Assembly (NCBI GenBank): GCA_028023455.1
Contig: JAQFVV010013392.1
Coordinates: 62,001 to 126,000 of the forward strand
Length of the DNA: 64,000 bases
DNA from: Epiperipatus broadwayi
Lineage: Eukaryota > Onychophora > Udeonychophora > Euonychophora > Peripatidae
Direction of reading: 5' to 3'
The position numbers and the translations under genes were made by a program. The notes under the pieces are model-generated. The model ran no database searches, had not been told where the DNA came from, and saw only the letters and a program-made list of their open reading frames with translations. Below are positions 38,401 through 51,359 of this stretch, piece after piece. Each line of letters starts with the position of its first letter. Positions within the stretch are counted from its first letter, which is position 1.

Positions 38401-38905
38401 AAAAAAAACCAATTAAATTTGCTGTTTTATAAATGTAAAATGAACTATAATATTGAATGTTAGGTTTTACCCCCATATATAAAAAAGACAGAACACATTC
38501 AGAAAAACTGAAAGCCTTTTATCTGTTTAATAATTTTTTAAAAACAATTTAAAACGGCCTTTTACTTATTGAAATACTTATCTATAACTGCATCATTGCC
38601 AGATACGACAAAATAAAAAAGTGATATATAAAAATGTGAGAAAATAATAAGAGAATTCAATTGTAATCGATTTTTCAGTACTTGTGACAATATTGAAAGA
38701 AGAAATTTACAATGGCAGCTAAACTAACGAGATAAAAAGATTATTGATTTTACATAACACAATTTCAAACAATATTGCAATATTATCACTATGAAAATGT
38801 ATCCCAAAGAAGATATTGATCAAAATTGTCTTTGTAATTTTTATTATTTATTTATTTTTTATAAATAAACAGTTGCTTCAACATTTTTTAAAAGTTATAT
38901 ATATA
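35478..38905. other. AT-rich stretch without recognisable genes
   Basis: No frame with a recognisable domain. Contains the tandem palindrome at 35,960-36,028 and a long A run near 38,393-38,408. Confidence 0.6.
35960..36028. repeat. Tandemly duplicated palindrome with TA core
   Basis: AGTGTGTGTATATATATATA followed by CTCACACACTT appears twice in direct orientation, separated by GTATA. Each unit can fold on itself (AGTGTGTG with CACACACT). Seen directly. Confidence 0.9.
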
Positions 38906-41900
38906 TCATCATCATCATCATTATCAACCATTATCAATCCACTGCAGGATGAAGGTCTCTCCAAGTTGAATCCATCTTCTCCGATATTTAGCTTCTTTTC
39001 TCCACAACACCCCTGCACATTTTCTTATTTCATCCATCCATCTCACATATGGTCTCTTTCTGGGTCTTTTACAATCTCTTGGAATCCAGTTTAAAAATTC
39101 AATTGTCCATCTATTATCATTTCTTCTAGCCATATGTCCAGCCCAACTCCATTTCAATCTTTTAATTTTTTCAATAAAGTCAGTAACACCTGTTTGTTGT
39201 CTTACCCATACATTGCGTTTTCGATCCCTTCTTGTTACTCCCAACATGCATCTCTCCATACTTCTTTGAGTGGTCTGAAGTCTCTGTATCGCTCTTCTAT
39301 TAAGTGTCCAAGTCTCAGATCCATAAGTAAGAACTGGCAAATCACATTTATTAAAAACCTTCCTTTTCAAACACATAGGCATATTTCCTTTTAGTATCAA
39401 GTTATTTCTAACAAAAGCACTCCAACCAACTTTAATTCTATGATTAATTTCCTCCATTATGTTTCCATCTGTATTAATAATCTGCCCAAGGTATTTGTAA
39501 CTGTTAACTTTTTCTAATTCTTCATAATCAATCTTTATTTTCATATTTTGAGCAAATCGATTAATCATTATTTTAGTCTTTTTAACATTTATCTTTAGTC
39601 CTACTCTTTCTACTTTCATCTGCTAACTCCTGCAACATTTCCTGCAGCTCTGAAGCATTATTTGCAAAAACAACTACATCATCTGCAAAATCTAAATGAC
39701 TTAAATACTCTCCATTTGCTTTCACTCCTTTAATTTCCCATTTTAATCCACAAAATACTTCTTGCAGCACTGCTGTAAAAAATTTTGGAGATATGGAGTC
39801 ACCTTGTCTTACACCTTTCTCAATGTTGATTTTTCCAGTATCATTATGTAATCTAATTGTTGCTGTTGCATTTTTATAAATATTCTTTAAAATATGACAA
39901 TATCCTGGATCTATACCTTGATGATCCAATGCTTTAATCACTGAAGAAATGTGTATAGAATCGAATGCCTTTTCATAATCTACAAATCGAAAACATAATG
40001 ACAACGCATATTCATTTGTCCTTTGTATGACTTCTCTCAATACCTGGATATGATCTATTGTACTAAAACCACTTTTAAATCCAGCTTGTTTTCTTGGTTG
40101 GTGGAAATCCAAAGTTCTCTGTAGACGAGTTGTAATTATCTTGGTAAAAATTTTATATTAAACTGACAAAAGGCTGATAGGTCTGTAATTTCTAATATCT
40201 TCTTTATCACCTTTTTTAAATATTAATATTATTACTGCATTCTTCCAATCTTCCGGTACATCTTTATCATTTAGACATTTGGTATATAACTTTGCTAAAA
40301 TTGTTTCTATTTCTTAACCTGCTTCTTTTAATATATCAATTATAATTCCATCATTTCCTGGAGCCTTTTCTTTCTTCATACATTTAATTGCATGCCTCAC
40401 TTCTTCATTTAAAATTCTGGGCAATTCAGAAGATGTAATAGATTTAGGAGGTACTTGTTCTTTATTACTATATAATTCTTGATAAAAATCTTCTACCTAT
40501 TTCATGATGTCATCTCTCTTTTTAGTAATAATTCCATCTTTTTTTCTTATTGCAGATATAAATTTTCTACCAATACCAAAATGTTGTTTAACATTCTTGA
40601 GACTTTTATTTTCTTCTACAGCTTTCCTTGCTATTTCACAGTTATACTTTCTTATATCATTTTCAACTCTTTTCCATACCATTTTACAAAATTCGAGATA
40701 TTCAATTCTTTTTAATACATCATTTTTGTATATCTTTATATTCCTTCTTTTCTTCATAAATTCTCTAGTCTCATTAGAAATTTTATTAGTCAATTGCTGC
40801 TTTTTTCTACCAGCTATCTTTGTTGCAGTTTTTAAAAGTGTATCAGTTATTTTCATATTAATTTCTTTCAAATCTGAATCATGTTCAAAATCTCCTAACA
40901 CTTGAAACCTATTTGTAAGTTCTAATTTAAATTCATTAGAATGTTTCTGAAGATTAGGAATATCAACTGTAAATATTGTTTTTCTTAATAATTTTTGTCT
41001 CTCTAGTTTTGCATTAACACGTAACTTACACCTTACTAATCGATGATCACTTCCTGTGTTAAATTTATTAAGAACATTACAATCTTGAAATATGTATTTC
41101 CTGTTAGTCAAAATATAATCCAATTCTGCTGTACCTTCATTTGGATGCTTCCATGTTCATTTCCTTTTAACATTTTTTTCAAAAAATGAATTCATAATAT
41201 AAAGTTTTTCTTTTTCTGCAAACTCCACAAGTCTATGTCCTCTCTCATTTCTATTACCATAACCAAAATTACCTACAGCAATTTCATCTTTCATTTGTCT
41301 ACCAATTCTAGCATTAAAGTCTCCCATAACAATTTTAAAATGTTGTTTACTCTGATCAAAAGCCTTTTGTACATCCATATAAAAATCTTCTACTACTTCA
41401 TCACTATGAGAACTTGTTGGGGCATAAACCTGAATTATCTGCATTTGGTATCTGCTATTAAGTTGAATAACTAATCTTGCCACTCTGTCTGATACACCAT
41501 CAATCTCCACAATATTGTTCTTCCACTTTTTATTTATAATGAATCCTACTCCACTTGTATTTCCAATATGTGTGCCTTTATAATAGAGTATATGTCCACT
41601 TTTTAAATCAATTGTTTCTTCACCTTTTCTTCTAACTTCACAAAGTCCAATAATGTCCCATTTAATATAAGACAATTCTTCTTCTAGTTGTTGCAATCTT
41701 CCTTCACTTGAAAGTGATCTGCAGTTGTAAGTACCTAAATAAAAAGTCATCATCAAATGGTAGCCTGGGTCCACAATCAGGGGATTCTTAGCACCCTCTG
41801 CCTTCGGCCACCAACCGCTGCCTTGGTTGGTGACTTTACAGCCTCCTAGGTATAAGGGCCATGCTTTATTTTTGTCTGTCATAATTGTATATATGTATTG

Positions 41901-42206
41901 GAAAAAAAATTATCATTTACACAAACATTCATTCTGCCTTATCAGGCACTGAGAAAAAAGACCATGGTGTTTCTTGATCTTAAACTCAGAGGTAAAAAGC
42001 CAATAAACTCACCATGCTGGCTAATGCGTGTTGGTGAGCAGCCCATCCATGTTCGTAAACTATATGAATAATCACATAGTAATAACAGCTGCAACGACAA
42101 GAACGTATGGAGTGGACATTAGGAATTTGCCCTGCTCGGTTCCTTTAAGGCCTCCAAGAGGAATCAAAGGGTCTCCTTTCAGTTAATAGCAAACTCCTTT
42201 CTGCAG

Positions 42207-42208
<2 letters not shown>
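38906..42208 (-). mobile_element. Nearly full-length RTE-like LINE
   Basis: A 3.3-kb element on the minus strand. The 5' end lies at about 42,208, next to a TA/GT microsatellite. The leader 41,883-42,208 has no coding domain. ORF2 spans 41,882-38,924. The 3' end finishes in a (GAT)n-like microsatellite tail, seen as (ATC)n at 38,906-38,921. Trinucleotide tails and a short 3' UTR are usual for RTE elements. Both flanks are TA-rich, so a target duplication cannot be told from the (TA)n background. Confidence 0.85.
38924..41882 (-). pseudogene. RTE-like LINE ORF2: APE endonuclease + reverse transcriptase
   Basis: Encodes the enzyme that nicks target DNA and reverse-transcribes the element RNA. 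Endonuclease (residues about 45-270): LGTYNCRSLSSEGRL, LCEVRRKGEE (catalytic Glu), IQVYAPTSSHSDE, VMGDFNARIG, LDYILTN and GSDHRLV, all active-site blocks present. RT: NYRPISLLSV, VDYEKAFDSIH, GVRQGDSISPKFF and LDFADDVVVF, with the FADD catalytic pair intact. C-terminus: SYKYLGQIIN, LTYGSETWTL and RWMDEIRK, common in RTE-type proteins that gene predictors often label craniofacial development protein 2-like. The frame is broken by only a few lesions: stops near 41,155, 40,497, 40,316 and 40,158, and one frameshift near 39,610. It is a recent but inactive copy. In situ it has no ORF1, as is common for RTE. Confidence 0.88.
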
Positions 42209-42261
<53 letters not shown>

Positions 42262-42275
42262 TATGTGTGTGTGTA
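42209..42275. repeat. (TA)n-(TG)n compound microsatellite
   Basis: About 19 TA units followed by TG units, abutting the 5' end of the RTE element. Confidence 0.9.
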
Positions 42276-45200
42276 TTGTAAAAGTCTTCAGTGTAGTCTA
42301 GAACTAATAATGATATTGATTAACTATTTATGGATGTCACATGGAATATAGTGGTCAAATTATGCTTGGGGAGGTGTGTTGTTTTATATATATATATTTA
42401 TGTATATACATCAGCAACCATCATATTAAAATAATGAATTGTATTAATGTTACAATTCTTCATGGTATAATATTTCATTAATTGGATGGTGTGTTTGATA
42501 TTTACCACTTGTTTGATTTGCAATATTTCACCATTGCTTTTTTAAAAATTTGACGTTTGTATACAAAAACTGTATGATGTCATCAATCTGTCAAGGTAGA
42601 TTTGTGATAATCATTAAATAAAAACAGCAGTTCAATCATGATTTAAATGCAAACATGATACCAATGTTATAATGATACTTGCAGGCACAAAATAGTGGTT
42701 ATTGTGTGCGCGCATATATACACACCCAAATCTCATTAAAAGTCTCAGTATTTATGTATAATTTTGTAGAAAAAATTTGATTATTATATATAATTCTGTA
42801 TGTGAGATGTTTGTTTACTTATGAAAATATTTGGAAATTGTAAAATTTCCAGTTTTTGCACCTAAAATATTAATGTTTTAATTATTTTTTAATTTAAAGC
42901 TAGAATATAAAATAAAAGAGGTTTCATTAATGATTTGTAAAAAAATAAAAAAATAAAAACAGTATTATTGTATGATATGATTTTATTCATAAGATTAGTT
43001 TTTAATTGCTTGTCTGCCTAGTTACAACACAGCTGAATGTTATCTAGAATATATAAAGAAAATCCTTTGCCAATTTCAATATTACATTTGAAAGACCATG
43101 AAAATAATTTAATTTTTAATATATATATATTTAAGTATAAAAATTTTAACGGAATTTATTTTATGCATTTTTATTAATTATGTTAAACTATTATGTAGTT
43201 TAAGCAAAATATTAATTAGAAAGAGGCATTAAAAACTGGAAACTCCTCAACAGTATTTGTCTGAATTACTACAAACCAAAATTGAATCTATTTTTAGTTT
43301 ATTATTTACATTTTTATATAGGCTAGAAAAAAAAAGTTGGAAATAACTTTACTCCTCCAAATACTGTCACAATTAAAGTTACAATTTTTTTAGGGTTATG
43401 GATATTAATTAGAAAATTTGTATTCACTTTTAGAACTAAATACTAGTATTTTAATAAAATTTCTTCATATTTCTATAAAAGACATTAAATTATTAATAGC
43501 TATCTAAAAGTTCATTCAATTTTAGTTTAAAACAGTTTAAACAAATACTGTCAATAGATAAGTTTTTAGCTTGCAATGTTTTTTTATAATTGACACTTTC
43601 CTTAAATTGCTTTATAATTAATGTTATATATAAAAGCAAATGGAATAATTTCAGTTAAAAATATTTGTTTAAATTTAAAATGTTGTAAAAATATATAGTG
43701 CAAAATTGCTAAATAGTTGTAAAGATTTGAAAAGTAGGATTTTTTTTTTAAATTTTTTATTTAAAAAAAAGTAGGAATTAACTTTAAATTAATATATTTA
43801 AGTTAATTAACGCCATAAACTCTTTGCTTAATGACTCTACAAATCTATGTAGATATATATGAAAAAATTGATTGTACATTTAAAATAATTGAACAGAAAA
43901 ACTTATATAAAATTTGATTATCTAAAATAATGTTTTTAATTTGGGGAAGGGGGATTGTAAAATTATAATTATAAATTTATATTCAAATTATCTTAGAAAA
44001 CATTAAAGTATTCTACAACATCACATATATATATTTTGAAAGATAATTTGAATATAAATTTATAATTATAATTTACAGTCCCTTCCCTCAAATAAAAATA
44101 ATTATATTACAGAATACTTTTATATTTTAAGGATACTACAATGTATAAAATTTTAATTTTAAGGTGTTATAAGAATTATTCAGTTCACAATAAAATTATT
44201 AAATAATATTAGGTTTATAACTTGAATATTAAAGCATATATAATAATTCTAATTACAAACACTTACTAGAGAAAAGTATAGAAATGAATGTATTCATAAA
44301 AATATTTTTATTTATATATGCTATCATCTAATGTAAAACAATGCTTTATAAGAATTTACATATAATATTATGTAGTTATATTTATTGTATCAAAGAAAGA
44401 TCAAAAGTGACTACCATAAATAAATGTTCCTTTGCAGCTTTGATTCACCAAATATTTTAAAGCCTTTTATCAGTCATTGAATTTCTGACATTAAATTTAG
44501 TATGGTACATTGCATTTACTTTATTTTAGCAAAGAGAAAATGCCATTTGTTTTTTTTTAATTACGCTATTAATAATATAATTATCAGAAAAACAGAGATG
44601 ATTTCTCTTAAATTAACTACCACAATATTTACTTATGCTCATGATATATTCCTTTAAAAATTTCTATGCCTCTGTAATATAAGAATAGTGAAAGCTCAAA
44701 TTAGAAATTTTAATACTTAAAATAACATCATTTTTTTTTATAAAAATGGTTGAAATAAAACTATTTTTAAATGAAATTATATTTTTAACTTGGGAAAATA
44801 CTGTGATTCATCCAGTAATTTGTACTTGCAAGTCTTTATGTAATATAAACATCTTTATATACTGACTCCTAACTATAGTGTAATATATTAAAGGCTATTT
44901 TTTATATAAATTTTTATGCCTAAGCAAAGTATTTATGATAAGAAAATTCTGCATTATGCATAAATGCAATAACAGTTAAAAAAATAAGAGAAGCTAGTGA
45001 GAAGAGTATAATTTATGGAATAAATGCATATTGACAATCTCTTAAGATTGACAATCTTGTGACACACACTATAAATATGATATTACAGCAATGAGTGAAT
45101 AGTTACATTAAATAATATATTGATGAAACAATTGTTTTGGATAACTTGTGAAAGCCATTTTCTCTATATTACTACAGATCTTTTCAATAAAAATGGATAG

Positions 45201-46800
45201 CCCATTCTTTATAAAATTTATATGATTCAATAAAATGTGTATGCATCTTATTTAATATAGATAGAATAACTTGCAAACAAAAGAAAATTACATAAATTAT
45301 TTATCCTTAAACTCTATGTTGTTATATTGTAATCATATTTAGATTTAGATGTAATTGCAACATTTCAAGAAAAAAAAAAGGCAAAAGGAAAATGAATAAG
45401 TATTCAAAAATTAGAACCTAGAAATTTGCTTAACAATCTGAATCATGAATAGTCATCTGTTAGGTTTATGGTAAATAATTTGCTTTCCAACTGCAGTGAT
45501 GATTTTTATTGGAAACTTCATATGCTAAATAATTATTATTTTATCAATATTTACCCTATTTCATTTTTGTATTGTTTTGTATGATTATATGTCATTTATG
45601 ATATGATTTGTTAATTTATATTATGGATGTTTTTGCTATTTTGTATTGGTTTTAGTTATTACTAAATTTCTCTGATAGAAATACAAAACATCAAGCTTAT
45701 CATTTAAAGATTTGTATTTGGATTATTGTCTAATTTTTGCATAGATATTCTTTTAATAAATATAGTTTTTAATTCAAAAAAGTTATAATGACATTATCTA
45801 TTTGTATAAAACAAAAAATATGACCAATTTGTATACTCATAGCTAATATTATTGTGTTCAATATTATTTTGTTTGTTTTTTTTGGTTTATTTTAATATTC
45901 CAAAATCTTTATTACTTTTATGATCATTTTGTTTTCTTGTTTTTATGTTAAATTAGTTACTGGCTTATTATTACAGTTTACAAAATGTTATTTTCAAATT
46001 TGACTTATTTCATTATGACACTTAAAAAAATAACAATTTCTCAATTATAAAAGTAAAGCCAATATTAATATTTGGCAGTCATGTCAAACCATAACTCTAT
46101 CATATTTGGTGATCCCAAGCCAAATTATACTATAAGAATGTATTTATTTAAAACCAAAGTATTGACTAAAAAATATTAAATATTTAAACAATATTATTGA
46201 TAAGCGATACAGTATTTATTCATATAAAAGAGAATTAATTTTATATTATTATTTTAGTCTCAAAGTTCATTAAAATTTATAATTTAATCTAGAATTTTTT
46301 TAAAAGTATACCAGGCAATATAATATATTAATGACTTGAAACTTAACATTGACTTCATTCTTAAAAAGCATACATACATACTGAACAGAAAATAAGGCAA
46401 TAAAATGTAAAATTATCAAATAAACTATTAGTAATAATATTAATGATAGGATAATATTTATGGCATTAGAATTTATTATATTTCATGTTTTTAAGTATTT
46501 TTCATTTTTTTTCTTTTTTAAAAAAGATAAACTAAATGAATTAACCAGTTTGACAAAATCTTATAAATTTGAGAAATTTTGCTTGACTATATATATATAT
46601 ATGTTGATTTCATTAAAAAAATATTAAATAATAAAATGATAAAAATTATTATGAAATATCCAGTCGAAGGGATTACATTTTTATCATAAAAATATTAATC
46701 ATAAAAATGTTAAATATCAAATTAATAAATTTAAAAATGTAAAATTTTTTAACATTACAATTTTATATATATATTGACTAATACATTTATCTTCAAAACC
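42276..46800. other. AT-rich stretch without recognisable genes
   Basis: No coding signal seen apart from chance frames. One clear inverted repeat (43,921-44,111) is listed separately. Confidence 0.6.
43921..44111. repeat. Inverted repeat, arms about 75 bp
   Basis: TATAATTATAAATTTATATT and CAAATTATCTT in the left arm are mirrored by AAGATAATTTG and AATATAAATTTATAATTATA in the right arm. The outer parts pair GGGGAAGGGGG with CCCTTCCCTC. Spacer about 40 bp. No coding content. Could be a small foldback element. Confidence 0.8.
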
Positions 46801-46802
46801 CA

Positions 46803-46880
46803 TGACTTGAGTTTTTTATATGCAAGCTAAAAGCAACTTATGAAATGTATAACTTGTTTTGTTTATCATATATATATATA
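46803..46880 (-). repeat. Fragment of the 418-bp repeat family
   Basis: AACTTGTTTTGTTTATCAT is the reverse complement of ATGATAAACAAAACAAGTT, which starts each monomer at 60.3-61.2 kb. The adjoining AAGCAACTTATGAAATGTAT also matches that family. It ends in a short (TA)n. Confidence 0.6.
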
Positions 46881-47055
46881 TAATTATAACCATTAAATGT
46901 TTGTATTTTTAAATCATATAATAGTAATTCAAACAATTTATTTAACACAGTATTCAAATTTTAAACAATATATTTTTTACTGGAAGTACTTTTGATTGTA
47001 TCACTGACAATCTTTATCAACCATTAATACAAATGTACACAAAATTATATATATA

Positions 47056-47300
47056 TATAATATGTAAATAATTTAACGGTAAAAGAAATATTATATATCA
47101 AATTCTTTAGTAGCACTTTCAATTACTTAGTAATTCTTGTCAGCTTACACAGCCAAAGGAAATTTACATAACATTGAAATAAAAAAATAAAAAATTGAAA
47201 TTCAGTTAAAGCTGATGAGAATTACTACGTAATTGAAAGTGCTACTAAAGAATTTGAAATATATTTCTTTTACTGTTACATTATTTACATATTATATATA
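47056..47300. repeat. Inverted repeat, arms about 90 bp
   Basis: AAATTCTTTAGTAGCACTTT and CAATTAC in the left arm match GTAATTG and AAAGTGCTACTAAAGAATTT in the right arm. Pairing extends outwards through the AGAAATAT and GTAAATAAT segments. Spacer about 60 bp. Confidence 0.85.
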
Positions 47301-47321
47301 ATATTTTTTTATAATGGGTAT

Positions 47322-47333
47322 TATACTTTTACA

Positions 47334-47367
<34 letters not shown>

Positions 47368-47389
47368 GTAAAAGTATCTATCCACTGAG

Positions 47390-47431
<42 letters not shown>

Positions 47432-47446
47432 CTCAGTGGAAGATAC
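47322..47446. repeat. Double (TA)n hairpin
   Basis: ATACTTTTACATTTA, a TA tract, TAAATGTAAAAGTAT, then TCCACTGAGTTATA, a long TA tract, and TATAACTCAGTGGA. Both hairpins are near perfect. Confidence 0.9.
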
Positions 47447-47518
47447 TTCTATTTTAATTACAGATATTCATATAATATATATGGAGATACTTAAAGAATG
47501 GATATTCATTTATAATTG

Positions 47519-47720
47519 TTTAATTAGAAAGCATTTAACTTAAAACAATAGTTAGTAAAAACCAACTGCTCTAGGCCAAGTATAAAATTAAAACTGACAG
47601 GCTTGATTGCATTCAGAAGAAGAATCCCAATCAAGTCTGTTTGTCAGTTTACCTTAACATTTGGCCTGGGCAGTTTCTTTTTATTAACTACTATTCTAGG
47701 TTAAGTGCTTTCTAATTAAA
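47519..47720. repeat. Foldback element (MITE-like), about 200 bp
   Basis: The ends TTTAATTAGAAAGCATTTAAC and GTTAAGTGCTTTCTAATTAAA are inverted. The arms continue inwards (AAACTGACAGGCTTGATTG with CAATCAAGTCTGTTTGTCAG) to a loop near 47,610-47,628, so nearly the whole element folds into one hairpin. No frame inside. The flanks are too AT-rich to define a target duplication. Confidence 0.8.
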
Positions 47721-47830
47721 GAATAATAAATAGATAACTCCACATATTAAATATTTCTATCTAAAATATCCATTCAAAATATTGTATTACAATATGTGTA
47801 TATATATTATAATCATGAAAAAGATCAGCA

Positions 47831-48240
47831 ACCACCTGAAGAAACTGAAAAAATAGAGGATATGACCATGTCAGCATAATTAGTACAAATTTTAATGGAA
47901 AGTCAAAAAAGATTTGAAAGATGTCAACAAAAATCACAAGAAATGTTAAGCAAATTAACCAACAAAAAGAATAGGTTAATAAAAAATAAAGAACAAAGAG
48001 AAGAAGATAATAAAAGGAAGTCTAGCAAAGAAAAGAAGATGATAAACAAAGAGAAGAATATACTAAAAAGAGAGACCAACAAAGAAAAGTGAATACTAAA
48101 AAGAGAGACCAACAAAGAAAAGAGGATAGTAAAAAAAGAGGAGAAAAAAGAGATAATAATATGTAGAGAAGAACCAAATATTTAATAAAAAAGATTCCTA
48201 ACTTAACGCTTGAAGAGAAAGCAGCCAATTTCTAATACAC
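47831..48240 (+). pseudogene. Lys/Glu-rich coiled-coil frame with tandem repeats, possibly gag N-terminus
   Basis: A 65-codon frame (47,895-48,092) reads MESQKRFERCQQKSQEML and continues into a Lys/Glu/Asn-rich tail. The DNA contains a tandem repeat (AAAGAGAGACCAACAAAG twice, about 37 bp apart at 48,069 and 48,106). Upstream there is more in-frame acidic sequence broken by stops. N-terminal gag segments of some LTR retrotransposons have this type of helical, Gln/Lys-rich text, but I see no gag core, knuckle or pol, so this is a guess. It may equally be a low-complexity purine-rich tract read as protein. Confidence 0.25.
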
Positions 48241-50596
48241 CTGATAAAAAAAAAAGAACCAGAAATCTTAACCAAGCTATTGCATAGAATAGCAAAAATT
48301 TTAATCAGAGCTTTAGCATACTAGGAGTTTAGTCATAAAAATTGTATTTACAATAAAAACCATCTGCTAAATTCAGATAAAAGCTATACATGATCTTCTT
48401 CCATGTAACTTGCCTTCATTGGAATACAATGTAGAGAAGAAGTTACCCCCTAAAGTAATCTGAAACCTTATCTATAACCAATAACATGTGTTAGGGTCAC
48501 CTGGAAATGGATGAAAATTTTATTTTTTAATATGGGAAATACTGCACATGAGGCAAAAAAGAACAAATTAATCATGTTCTTGTGTAGAGACTTTTGAGAA
48601 GAAAACTCAACTAGAAAAACTGGAAATTAAATTGGGAAAGACTCCACAGAAACAAAATAGAAACATGGTTAAAGATGTTTTTTGTGTGTGCACACTATAT
48701 TTTTATTAAGAGTAAAAAAAATTTTTTTTACATACAATAATTTCTTTTTATATGAATTGATAATTTTAAATATTTTCATTAAGTTAATGTTTTCAAATTA
48801 TGAAATATTTTTTTAAACTTTTGTGAAACATTAAATTTCCTTTCTAGAAACCTTGCTAGAAATCTTTTATTTTGAAAATGTTGTTTTTCCAACTTTTAAT
48901 TATGTAAAAAAAAAAAAAAACTTAATAAAATAAAGTTAATTTATGAGTAGAAATCAATTGATGTATAGTAATTTTAATGAAAATATATTTTTTTGATGAA
49001 TGAATGTTTAAAATTTCATATTATCATGTCAATTTCTTTTATTTATTGTTAATTAATTAGTTATTAAATAATTATTTAAAAATATTTTTAGTATTAATTT
49101 TTTTATTCTCTCCAATTCCTGTTTCATAAATTGCAGTGTGTGTTAATTTATTTCACAACAGCATAATGTTGTAGAATTTTTTAATGACTCCAATAAAACT
49201 ATTTATTACAATAGAATAAATTTAGGAATTATTTAAAATGGTTTATAATAAGCTGCTTTATTTATCTATTTTTTGTTCACAGTAATAGTTTATAGGGTTT
49301 TTGCTCTCTGAGCTAGATTTGTGCATAACAGTTATATAAAGCAGATGTTTATGTTTAATGTTATCGACATCCCAGTGAATGATTTCATTACTTCTCTAAT
49401 CCTAAATTGGTGTAAGAAGATATTCTTTAAAGTCAATGCACTACATTTCATTTTATTTATTTATTTAAGTATTTAGTTTATAGTTGGACAGTACATTTAT
49501 GGGGCTAAAAAACCAAAGCATTGATGATAGTCAGGATTTCTTTGGTATCTCAGCATTATTTGACTTATGGATGTATTTTAATGGAGTAGTACCTAAGTAT
49601 GTGCATCCAGATAATTATTGTTTGTATCCCTATTCTAAGTTTGGCAATGGAAAAATAATTATCCTAGTCTATAGTGGACCACTTTTAAATAGTTACAAGT
49701 TTGACTGGTGATTTATTTTTATTGTTGTTTATTCATGATGATGAATAGTTATTACTTTTCTGCAATGCTGTTGAACTTATTGTTAGTCCTATGCTGATCT
49801 CTCATGCTCATTCCTTTTATATTTAAATTTATATTTTGTTTATTTTGGGATGATAATGGTTGCTCATCTTCTCATAATTCAACTCTAATGTGATATACTG
49901 TTACAAATGGCTATCCATTTATGGGACATTTTAACCTCAGATTTCCTCGTATATATCTGAATTTTCCATATTGTTACAATATATTACATTTAATGTATTT
50001 TTGATTATATAATGTAAACAACATATTTTGGGGGGTTAAACTATGCATTATTTTGTATTATTTCTCAATGTTTTGATGAAATAATGTCTGACATTTTCAA
50101 GATCAAATTTTTAAAGAAAAATTGTTAGATCTTGAGTAGTAATAAGTTTGACTGTAATGTAGAGAATGAGCTTGAGCATGAAGTAGTTGAGTATTCAGAA
50201 AATGTGGATTAACAAAATGTTTATTTTCTTCAGTTTCACCAAGTAATTGATTTTAATTTTATATTAGAAGAGGTAAAATAAATGGACTCCACAAGGCTAG
50301 AATATACTGTGTTTCATCAACTTTATTTAAAGCACTCTCACTTGATGTTCAAATCATGGTTTTTCAAATTAGCAAGTATTTTAGCATTATCAAAATCAGG
50401 TTTATGACTAATTTTTTTACCTCACACTCAGTCTTATTACTACTTGAGATCTAATAGTGTTTCTTTAAAAACTTCACCTTGAAAATGGCAGATGTTATTT
50501 CATTAAAATGTTGGGCAGTAATACAAAATAATTATACAGCTTATCTTAAAAATTATGTTGTTTATATATTTATAAAATAAATTAAGCGTATGTTCC

Positions 50597-50628
<32 letters not shown>

Positions 50629-51359
50629 ACAGGAAGGGGGTTATAAAAAGGTGAACCTGGTGTAATGGCAATCATCGTTAAACCCAAATCAATAGAAAAA
50701 TATTTCAATTAAAATTAATTTAAATAATGAGATAAAATATTAAAGTAATAAAGTAAGATATTAATATTAAAATGATGTTTGAAGTAACAGATATGCAAAT
50801 TATATAAGTATCATAATACTATAGAGCATGAGAGATTATTAGATCTCTCTAAGATCAGTCCAGTCAACTCCTTAGAGTAACTAAATTAGTATAATTGTTT
50901 AACCATCAACCAGCATTATAAAAAGTATAAGTTTGCTAATTGAGAAACTGTTGATCATTTATTCTTTCTCTCAATAAGTCCCCAGTTTCTCTCTGTATAA
51001 TATCTCAATTTTCTTTGAGGAAATAGAAAGTTTTAATTGCAAACCCTTAGAAATAATTCATTCTGATTTACATTTACATAAGAAAGTTAAATGACTTTTC
51101 ACTTTAGCCAGTTTTAGACATAATATTTCATAATGTCTTAATTTCAATATAGCATTGGGTCCATACCAAGTACTTAGTATTTGTGTGAAAGTTTGTGATG
51201 AATAGTATATTAGATGTATAATAAGTTAGACTAATTCCATGATCTATTTTTAAATGTTGAATGTATACAAATTTTTAAACATTATTTAAACTCTTCAAGT
51301 ACAAAAACTTTTTAACAATAACATACAAATAAACAATGCAGGTTAGCAATTACACAACA
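48241..51359. other. AT-rich stretch without recognisable genes
   Basis: A 75-codon plus-strand frame at 49,484-49,711 has no recognised domain. One inverted repeat (50,074-50,510) and a (TA)n tract (about 50,600-50,628) are present. Otherwise nothing assignable. Confidence 0.5.
50074..50510. repeat. Inverted repeat, arms about 90 bp, spacer about 260 bp
   Basis: TTAGATCTTGAGTAGTAATA in the left arm is mirrored by TATTACTACTTGAGATCTAA in the right arm. Outer parts ATGAAATAATGTCTGACATT and AATGGCAGATGTTATTTCAT also pair. No coding signal. Confidence 0.75.

Noticed and set aside
40504-40905. 133-codon plus-strand frame
   Set aside because: Antisense shadow of the RTE ORF2.
47895-48228. Minus-strand frames rich in Leu/Phe/Ser that look like membrane proteins
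   Set aside because: They are the reverse of a purine-rich Lys/Glu tract and carry its tandem repeats.
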